A stretch of DNA of 64,000 nt from assembly GCF_021033825.1 (NCBI RefSeq), contig NZ_JAIFXZ010000011.1:62001-126000 (forward strand), read 5' to 3'. The notes below the pieces were generated by a model. The model saw only the letters and a list, made by a program, of their open reading frames with translations. It did no database searches and had not been told where the DNA came from. The DNA comes from Dietzia aurantiaca (GTDB taxonomy: Bacteria > Actinomycetota > Actinomycetes > Mycobacteriales > Mycobacteriaceae). Positions 58,159 through 64,000 of this stretch are shown here, piece by piece. A program made the translations under genes and the position numbers. The first letter of the stretch is position 1. Each line of letters opens with the position of its first letter.

Positions 58159-59253
58159 CTACCCCTCCAGCGCCGCCAGGACCCGGTCGGCGACGTGGGC
58201 GTGCCCGGCGGTCGTCGGATGCACCGGCGCGGCGCCGGTCTCGACGCCGAGCAGGTCCACCCGGCGGGTGTCGGCCGGTGCGCACATGGAGTGGCCGGGC
58301 TCATCGGGGATGACCACGGTCGCGCCGTTGCGTTCGGCGGCGGCCTGAACCACGTCGTTGAGATCGTTCTGGAACGTGCGCACCTTGTCGCGCTCGTCCC
58401 GGGTCGCGGCCATGAGCGGCTCGCACGCCGGTGACGAGGCGATCGTCGCGTCGTCCTCCGGCATGGCCGCCAGGTAACCGGTCGTCACGACCCGGGCGTC
58501 GGGGGAGCGGTGCGCGATCTCCGCATAGACCTCGTTCAGGCGGGTGTCGAGCTCCGCGAGGGCCGCGGTGGCCTGCCGGTCGATCACGTCCGCGCAGCCG
58601 GTGGTGGTGTCGAAGTCCTCGGCGACCGGACCCGTCACGGCGTCGATCACCGGCAGGAACGGCGCGGCCGTGTTGGTGCGGACCGCGCACGCCACGAGCA
58701 CCGCGCCGAAGCCCACGTCGTTGCCGCCGATCGAGAGCGAGATCAGGTCGGTGTCCTCGGTCAGGGCGTCGAACTGCGCCGGGACACCCCCCTTGTCCGG
58801 GGCCCACAGATCGTCGGTCACCGCCCCGCCGCACGAGGCGTTGACGAACGTTCCGACCCCCAGCTCGCGGGCCACGACGTTCGGGTAGGCGTCGTCGGTC
58901 CGGACGCAGGTGACCGGGCCGGCGCTCCACGCGCCCGGGGCGATGCGGCCGACCGCCGCGTACGAGTCGCCGAGTGCCACGTAGCGGGCCGGGCCCGAGC
59001 CGTCCCCCGAGGTCACGGCCGGTCCGGGGTCGGAACTGCTGACCTGGCCCGCGATGTTCTCACCGAGCGCCTGCGAGGAGCCGCCGAACTGCTCGGCCGT
59101 CGAGCCCGCCGCCGGCGGCGCCGCCGGGATCGGGGGAGCGGCGGCGACGGTGGGGGCCATCGCGAGCATCGACACGGTCAGGGCGGATACGGCGGCGGCA
59201 GCGGCACCGGACGCCAGTAGACGAGCTGACCGCGACGAGGGTGATGTGAACAT
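58159..59253 (-). CDS. Secreted SGNH/GDSL hydrolase (esterase/lipase), second copy
   Basis: 364 aa from the ATG at 59253, chosen over a longer frame because the signal peptide (LLASGAAAAAVSALTVSMLAMAPTVAAAPP) then follows the start properly. SGNH blocks: RYVALGDSYAAVG, NASCGGAVTDD, LSIGGNDVGFGAVLVACAV, and VHPTTAGHAHVADRV with the catalytic His. It shares order and disulfide pattern with the 342-aa neighbour, from which it is separated by 144 bp. The 58015-58158 gap holds no second CRP palindrome for this copy. Confidence 0.92.
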   Translation of the reverse strand: MFTSPSSRSARLLASGAAAAAVSALTVSMLAMAPTVAAAPPIPAAPPAAGSTAEQFGGSSQALGENIAGQVSSSDPGPAVTSGDGSGPARYVALGDSYAAVGRIAPGAWSAGPVTCVRTDDAYPNVVARELGVGTFVNASCGGAVTDDLWAPDKGGVPAQFDALTEDTDLISLSIGGNDVGFGAVLVACAVRTNTAAPFLPVIDAVTGPVAEDFDTTTGCADVIDRQATAALAELDTRLNEVYAEIAHRSPDARVVTTGYLAAMPEDDATIASSPACEPLMAATRDERDKVRTFQNDLNDVVQAAAERNGATVVIPDEPGHSMCAPADTRRVDLLGVETGAAPVHPTTAGHAHVADRVLAALEG

Positions 59254-59323
59254 AGCCACACTTTCGCACGAATGCCGACTGGACGGGTGGGGCAACTCTG
59301 TCCATCTCGGGGCGAAAGCGAAG

Positions 59324-59351
59324 GCCCCGGTTCACCACTGGGAACCGGGGT
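59324..59351 (-). terminator. Hairpin after fabH
   Basis: Stem CCCCGGTTC/GAACCGGGG (9 bp plus a G-T pair) with an 8-nt loop, 47 bp beyond the fabH stop. Confidence 0.6.
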
Positions 59352-59397
59352 CGACAGCCGGAGGGCAGCGAGGGGCCGCGAGCGGCCGTGCTGCCTG

Positions 59398-60444
59398 TCA
59401 GTCGACGGGCGGCTTCGCGGGCAGACGCACGACCTGACCCGCGTAGGACAGGCCTGCGCCGAAGCCTATGCACAGCGCGAGGTCACCCTGCTTGGCCTGG
59501 CCCTCGCGCAGCATGGTCTCCATCGCCAGCGGGATCGATGCGGCCGAGGTGTTGCCCGTCTGCTCGATGTCGTTAGCGATGGACACAGTGTCCGGCAGGC
59601 CGAGATGCTTGGCCATCGCCGAGTTGATCCGACCGTTGGCCTGATGGGGGATGAACGCCTGGATCTGGTCGGCGGTCACGCCCGCGGCCTCCAGTGTCCG
59701 GGCGGACGCCTTGGCGATCTGCACGGCGGCCCAACGGAAGACCTTGGAACCGTCCATCACCAGGAAGGGCGCCGGGGCCGGCGCTTCCTGGGTCTCGTCG
59801 ATGTACTCACGCAGGGTCTTGGTCAACGTGATGGCCTCGGACTGCTGGCCGTCCGAACCCCAGACCACTTGCGAGATCTCGTTGGTCTCAGACGGGCCCA
59901 CCACGACCGCGCCGGCACCGTCGCCGAAGATGAACGCGGTGTTGCGATCGGTCCAGTCGATGCCCTCGCTCATGCGCTCGACCCCGACCACGACCACATA
60001 GCGGGATCCGCCGCCCCGGATCATGTTGGACGCCAGGGCGAGACCGTAGCCGAAGCCGGAACAACCCGCCGTGATGTCGAACGCCGCGATGCCATTGCGG
60101 CCGATGTTGTCCGCGACCTTCGGCGCGGCGTGCGGAACGTAGGTCTCATAGGTCGAGGTGCACACGATGAGCGCATCCACCAGCTCCGGATCGATCCCCG
60201 CCGAGGCCACCGCCCTGGCCGCCGCCTCGCTCGACATGAAGATGACCGACTCGTCCTTCTCGGCCACGTGGCGGTTGAGGATGCCGGAGCGCTCGTAAAT
60301 CCATTCCGAGGTCGAGTCGATCTTCTCGCAGATCTCCTCGTTGCTCACCACGCGACGAGGCCGGTAAGCACCAATGCCCAACAGAGCCGTTCCGGGCGAG
60401 CCCTCGCCGGCGGCGATGGTCACGGTGTCGTTGAAATCCGCCAT
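59398..60444 (-). CDS. fabH: Beta-ketoacyl-ACP synthase III
   Basis: Condenses acyl-CoA with malonyl-ACP to start a type II fatty-acid cycle; in mycolate makers it links FAS-I products to FAS-II meromycolate chains. 348 aa from the ATG at 60444 (GAGGAGC upstream). Catalytic triad: Cys128 (DITAGCSGFGYG), His in FIPHQANGRINS and Asn in GNTSAASIPLAM. If the C16-C18 acyl preference of M. tuberculosis FabH holds, it belongs to mycolate synthesis; sequence alone cannot show this. Confidence 0.95.
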   Translation of the reverse strand: MADFNDTVTIAAGEGSPGTALLGIGAYRPRRVVSNEEICEKIDSTSEWIYERSGILNRHVAEKDESVIFMSSEAAARAVASAGIDPELVDALIVCTSTYETYVPHAAPKVADNIGRNGIAAFDITAGCSGFGYGLALASNMIRGGGSRYVVVVGVERMSEGIDWTDRNTAFIFGDGAGAVVVGPSETNEISQVVWGSDGQQSEAITLTKTLREYIDETQEAPAPAPFLVMDGSKVFRWAAVQIAKASARTLEAAGVTADQIQAFIPHQANGRINSAMAKHLGLPDTVSIANDIEQTGNTSAASIPLAMETMLREGQAKQGDLALCIGFGAGLSYAGQVVRLPAKPPVD

Positions 60445-60580
60445 GGGTGTTCTTGCTCCTCGTGGGTAAGGCTCGTGAGAGAGGCACAGGTGATGCTGCA
60501 CGCCACACTACTGCGGTCACGGACTACATCGTCCTACCAGATGAACGTGTTTCCGCCCGCTGCCCTGCCCACCCCCGGAC

Positions 60581-61525
60581 TCAATCCCCGTGCAGCCCGC
60601 CCAGCCAGGTCCGCCAGCGCGTCGCGTCCCACGTCGGCTCGACGTCGACGGCCGCCGCACCCAGCGGGGCGCCGTCACCTCCGGGGGCGTCGACGTACTC
60701 GTACAGTCGCACGGCCAACGCCGCACGGTCCGCCGCGTCCTCGTGCGTCTCGCCCGCGGGGAACGCGAACAGCTCCAACATCCCGTCGACCGGCGTGGAC
60801 AGGATCAACGCCATCGACGCGGCCGCCTCCGTCGCCACGATGCCGCCGACCTCACCCGACCGGGCCACGGCGCCGGTGCTCGCCGAACCGCTGCCACCGG
60901 CCCCCGCCGCAGGTGCCACGAGTTGCGCGCTCACCCGGGCCCACAACTCCGGCACCGTCATCGCGACCGGATCGGTGGCCGCATCGACGGTCGCCACCCC
61001 GTCGGCGGGGCGATGGGTCAGGCGATGCGCCAGGACGGTCAGTGACTGGGACCAGCCGGCGACGCTGCCGTCGACCGACTCCACCGCGAGCTGGCCGTCC
61101 GAGTCGAATCCCGACCGCAGCGTCAGCACCGAGCCGCCCCCGCCGTCGGAGGTGACCTCGCACGAGGTCTCCCACGGCGGCACCGGCACGCCCTCGCCCA
61201 TCCAGTCGCGCTCGGCGTACGCGAACCGGCCGGGAATGCTGCCGGCGGGCGGCGTGTAGTCGGTGATCTCGCCGACGGTCGCGGTGAGCATGGCCTCGGC
61301 GGCCGCCTCCGGCCCGGTCGTGGGGTCGGGCGCGCCGGGGTCGGCGAACTGGACGATCCGCCCGCCCACCTGCGGCTCGAGCGCGCACGGGACGAACCAC
61401 GAGCTGATGCCCTCGCCGGTGGCCACCGCGTCGAACACGACCGGGGGCGGGACCGGCAGCGGCACACTGCACACCACGCGGCGCCCGTCGTCGTCGACCT
61501 CTACCCCTGCCGTGACCTGGTACAT
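60581..61525 (-). CDS. SRPBCC-domain protein, two-part
   Basis: 314 aa from the second of two close ATGs: AGGA is correctly spaced (6 nt) for 61525 and too close for 61531. N-terminal SRPBCC/AHSA1 domain (about 10-160: VFDAVATGEGISSWFVPCALEPQVGG), then a linker and a second, weaker START-like domain from about 200 (FAFPAGETHEDAADRAALAV). Large hydrophobic-pocket proteins of this kind bind lipids or polyketides. Divergent from an MFS transporter. Function unknown. Confidence 0.8.
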   Translation of the reverse strand: MYQVTAGVEVDDDGRRVVCSVPLPVPPPVVFDAVATGEGISSWFVPCALEPQVGGRIVQFADPGAPDPTTGPEAAAEAMLTATVGEITDYTPPAGSIPGRFAYAERDWMGEGVPVPPWETSCEVTSDGGGGSVLTLRSGFDSDGQLAVESVDGSVAGWSQSLTVLAHRLTHRPADGVATVDAATDPVAMTVPELWARVSAQLVAPAAGAGGSGSASTGAVARSGEVGGIVATEAAASMALILSTPVDGMLELFAFPAGETHEDAADRAALAVRLYEYVDAPGGDGAPLGAAAVDVEPTWDATRWRTWLGGLHGD

Positions 61526-61633
61526 GTCCATTCCTGCCCGCCCTTCGCCCGATACCCGCCCAACGCTACCGGCGCCGCCCGCCCGGTTCCCGCCCGACCG
61601 CCGCGGTGCGCGATGCGGATTAGGGTGGCGGGC

Positions 61634-63037
61634 GTGACCTCGACGAGCCCGCCGGGCGACCGCGGAGCCGGCAGCACCGCCAGCGCCGACCCCGACCACG
61701 ACGACGACGCCGTCTCCACCGACACCGCCCACCGCCCGATCGCGGCCACCGCGCTGCTGTTCGCTGCCAACGGCGCGATCTTCGGCGCCATCGTGCCCCG
61801 GCTGCCCGATCTCAAGGACGCCCTCGAGCTCAGCCCGGCGCTGTTCGGGTTGGCCATGGCCTGCTACCCGGCCGGCGCGTTGTTCGGCGGACTGTTGACG
61901 CCCGTGCTCATGCGGCGACGCTCGGACGGGGCGGTGGCCGTGGGCACGATGATCGCCGCCTCGGTGGTGGCGGCGCTGGTCGGGTTCTCGCCGGTCGTGG
62001 CCGTGTTCGCGGGACTGCTCCTGCTGTTCGGGGTGTGCGATGCCATCACTGACGTGTCGATGAACGCGCACGGCATCCGGGTGCAACTGCGGCACGGGCG
62101 GTCGCTGATCAACCGTTTCCATGCGGTGTGGTCGCTGGGCGCGGTGCTCGGGGCGGCCGGCGGGTCGCTGTCGGCCGGTTTCGGCGCGCCCGTGCAGGTG
62201 CAGATGATCGGCGCCGCGATCGTGTGCGCGGCGGCGGCTGCCGCGGCGTATCCGCTGCGGCTGGGCCCGCCCGTCGCAGAGGACGAGTACGGGCGCGACC
62301 TCGACCGGGTACACGACACCGATACCGCCTCCACCAGGCACGAGGCGGCATCACACGGGGCGGCGCCCTCGCCCGCTCAGTCAGTGGACCCTGTCGTGCG
62401 GCGGCGGCTTCCGGGCGGCCGCGCGCTGTTGCTGCTGGTGGCGCTGGGTCTCTTCGCGTGCTGCGCCGAGATCGTCGAGGACTTCGCCCAGACCTGGTCG
62501 GCGCTGTACCTGCGGGACGTCGCCGCGGTCGGTGCAGGCGTGGCCGGGCTCGGATTCATCGCGGTGCAGGGCGCGCAGCTGATCGGCCGGCTCACCGGCG
62601 ACAGGCTCGTCGAGGGCTTCGGCGCCGTCCGCGTGGGCCGGATGGGCGGCATCTGCGTGGTGCTGGGCGCGGGCGCGGCGCTGAACGGCTCGTTCTTCCT
62701 CGACGGCCCCGCGATGGTGGCCGTGCTGCTGGCCGGGTTCGCCGTGGCCGGCTGGGGCATCGCGACGATCATCCCCGGCGCGATGGTCGGCGCTGATTCG
62801 GTTCCCGGCCTACCCGACGGCGCCGGCCTGGCCGTCCTCAACTGGGTCATGCGCCTCGGCTTCCTGCTTGCCCCGCCGCTGGTCGGGCAGATCGCCGAGC
62901 ACGTCGGCATGCGCTGGGCCGTCGCCCCGATGGTCGTGGGCGGCCTGCTCATCGCTGTGCTCGCCGGGCCACTTCTCGGTCGGTCTGCTGGTCCTGATCG
63001 GGCCACCACGCGTCCCGACCGCGAGGCGGCGGCATGA
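61634..63037 (+). CDS. MFS transporter (YbjJ-like)
   Basis: 467 aa from the GTG at 61634; a longer frame from 61613 is rejected because a TAGGGT -10 box lies 7 nt before this GTG. Twelve TM helices. The first loop begins ANGAIFGAIVPRLPDL and contains the MFS motif-A-like LMRRRSDGAV, near the group of small-molecule exporters related to YbjJ. A disordered acidic insert (about 205-255) sits between the two halves. The stop overlaps the next start as ATGA. Substrate unknown; the partner gene suggests a sugar or amino-sugar link. Confidence 0.88.
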   Translation: MTSTSPPGDRGAGSTASADPDHDDDAVSTDTAHRPIAATALLFAANGAIFGAIVPRLPDLKDALELSPALFGLAMACYPAGALFGGLLTPVLMRRRSDGAVAVGTMIAASVVAALVGFSPVVAVFAGLLLLFGVCDAITDVSMNAHGIRVQLRHGRSLINRFHAVWSLGAVLGAAGGSLSAGFGAPVQVQMIGAAIVCAAAAAAAYPLRLGPPVAEDEYGRDLDRVHDTDTASTRHEAASHGAAPSPAQSVDPVVRRRLPGGRALLLLVALGLFACCAEIVEDFAQTWSALYLRDVAAVGAGVAGLGFIAVQGAQLIGRLTGDRLVEGFGAVRVGRMGGICVVLGAGAALNGSFFLDGPAMVAVLLAGFAVAGWGIATIIPGAMVGADSVPGLPDGAGLAVLNWVMRLGFLLAPPLVGQIAEHVGMRWAVAPMVVGGLLIAVLAGPLLGRSAGPDRATTRPDREAAA

Positions 63038-63816
63038 GCGGCCGCGCATCGCAGTCGTTCGTCAAACGCGGCTCAGATCACGGCCCCGACTTCTTCCGCC
63101 ACGAGGCCGCGGGACTGCGGTGGCTCACCGCGGCGCCCGGCGGGCCCCTCGTGGTCGAGGTGTGGGGAGTCGACGACGACGAGATCGTGCTCGAGCGGAT
63201 CCCCGACGGCCGCGCGAGTTCGGACGGAGCCCTGCGGTTCGGCCGGTCACTGGCGGCGATGCATGATGCCGGTGCCGCCGGATGGGGCGCGCCGGCCGCG
63301 GACTGGGCGGGCCGGTGTTTCATCGGCAGTCGACCCCAGGAATGTGTGCCCACAGAGTCGTGGGGTGCGTTCTACGCCGAGCAGCGGGTCCGCCCGTTCG
63401 TCCGGATCGCGGTGGATCTCGGGGTGCTCGACGGCGCCGACCTGGCGGTGGTGGAGCGGGCCTGCGACCGCGTGGCCTCCGGCGAGCTCGACGACCCGGC
63501 CGACCGGCCCGCCCGCCTCCACGGCGACCTATGGACGGGCAATGTGTTGTGGACACCGGACGGGGAGGCGGTGCTCATCGACCCCGCCGCCCACGGCGGC
63601 CATCGCGAGACCGATCTGGCGATGCTCGCTCTGTTCGGGGCGCCTCACCTCGAGCGCATTCTCGCCGGATACAACGAGGCGCACCCGTTGACGGAGGGCT
63701 GGCGCGACCGCGTGCCGCTGCACCAGCTGCACCCGCTGGCCACCCACTCGGCGGGGCACGGCGCCGGCTACGCGGTCGCGTTGGCCGACGCCGCCCGCGA
63801 GGTCCTACTGCTGTAG
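63034..63816 (+). CDS. Fructosamine-kinase-family protein
   Basis: 260 aa. Phosphotransferase of the FN3K/aminoglycoside-kinase-like fold, expected to phosphorylate ketoamines (protein deglycation) or another small hydroxylated compound. Seen: early SFVKRGSDHGPDFFRHEAAGLRW (Lys-Glu pair of the ATP site), and the catalytic RLHGDLWTGNVLW with LIDPAAHGGHRETDLAML near 168-200. The start overlaps the MFS stop (ATGA), so expression is coupled to transport. Ends 11 bp before a convergent dehydrogenase. Confidence 0.9.
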   Translation: MSGRASQSFVKRGSDHGPDFFRHEAAGLRWLTAAPGGPLVVEVWGVDDDEIVLERIPDGRASSDGALRFGRSLAAMHDAGAAGWGAPAADWAGRCFIGSRPQECVPTESWGAFYAEQRVRPFVRIAVDLGVLDGADLAVVERACDRVASGELDDPADRPARLHGDLWTGNVLWTPDGEAVLIDPAAHGGHRETDLAMLALFGAPHLERILAGYNEAHPLTEGWRDRVPLHQLHPLATHSAGHGAGYAVALADAAREVLLL

Positions 63817-63827
63817 GCCTGCCGCGG

Positions 63828-64000
63828 CTACTCGGCGGCGGGGCGGACCCGCAGAACCTCGTCGGCGCCGCCGCCGTTGGAGGTGGTCACCAGGAGCGAG
63901 CCGTCCGGCTCCGGGGTGATGGACCGCATCCGGCCGTGGACGTCGCGCAGCAGTGTCGCCATCTCGGTGACCGAGTTGCCGTCCGGGGACAGCTTCATCA
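63828..64000 (-). CDS. PQQ-dependent sugar dehydrogenase, C-terminal end (truncated)
   Basis: Only the last 56 codons lie in the window. GRMRSITPEPDGSLLVTTSNGGG and ADEVLRVRPAAE match the C-terminal beta-propeller repeat of soluble aldose-sugar dehydrogenases (Gdh/Asd family), in which a calcium-bound PQQ oxidises sugars in the periplasm. The N-terminal catalytic part is outside the window, so cofactor and signal peptide cannot be checked. Convergent with the fructosamine-kinase-like gene. Confidence 0.75.
   Translation of the reverse strand, partial: MKLSPDGNSVTEMATLLRDVHGRMRSITPEPDGSLLVTTSNGGGADEVLRVRPAAE

Overview
This is a very GC-rich window (around 70% by eye) from a mycolic-acid actinomycete of the order Corynebacteriales. 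The signs are an MmpL3-type mycolate flippase, an antigen-85-like mycoloyltransferase, a GTP-dependent PEP carboxykinase, lineage-restricted families (DUF6802, DUF3558 and DUF2020 type proteins, an MT0933-like antitoxin), and a gene order pckG / trmB / NYN protein / mmpL3 / UPF0104 / M13 protease. As I remember it, that order matches M. tuberculosis Rv0211 to Rv0198c. Dietzia is my best guess at genus; Gordonia, Williamsia or Rhodococcus cannot be excluded. It looks like ordinary chromosome: I see no phage, IS element, CRISPR array, rRNA or tRNA. One DUF222/HNH (13E12-type) gene is the only mobile-type sequence.

Layout. 1-4.2 kb: a truncated glucose-dehydrogenase-like gene and a two-component system whose kinase is translationally coupled to an unknown Pro/Ala-rich membrane protein. 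4.2-20.6 kb: the conserved block of pckG, a three-gene operon of degenerate P-loop/membrane proteins, trmB, the NYN protein, mmpL3, a UPF0104 flippase, a secreted GH25 lysozyme, a pentapeptide protein, small membrane proteins and an M13 protease. 20.6-26.2 kb: a Crp/Fnr regulator divergent from ctaD with a perfect TTGAC-N4-GTCAA site between them, then a reductase and two secreted lipases in a coupled operon. 26.2-34.4 kb: L,D-transpeptidase, an orphan mini-transcription unit, TSUP permease, lipoproteins, two TetR regulators and a small stress cluster. 34.4-43.8 kb: pseudouridine synthase, MacB-like exporter, a GntR/ankyrin lipoprotein/deaminase operon, TetR, and an acyl desaturase with a double palindrome. 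43.8-53.6 kb: a mycofactocin-type SDR, NYN protein, HNH gene, SRPBCC protein, mycoloyltransferase, PspA with an unknown partner, and a Ser/Gly/Glu repeat protein. 53.7-64 kb: Nudix, a copper/DyP-peroxidase group, two SGNH hydrolases, FabH, an SRPBCC protein, an MFS exporter, a fructosamine-kinase-like gene and a truncated PQQ-type sugar dehydrogenase.

Many genes concern the mycolate envelope and peptidoglycan: MmpL3, mycoloyltransferase, FabH, desaturase, L,D-transpeptidase, GH25, M13 protease, SGNH hydrolases, PspA. Regulatory DNA is unusually legible. About fifteen genes carry a TAnnnT-like -10 box 6-7 nt before the start codon, the pattern of leaderless transcripts. Several palindromes sit directly on starts or -10 boxes. 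Two cell-wall genes are preceded by head-to-tail 9-bp repeats resembling MtrA sites. Three very small genes have good ribosome binding sites and clear transcription boundaries.
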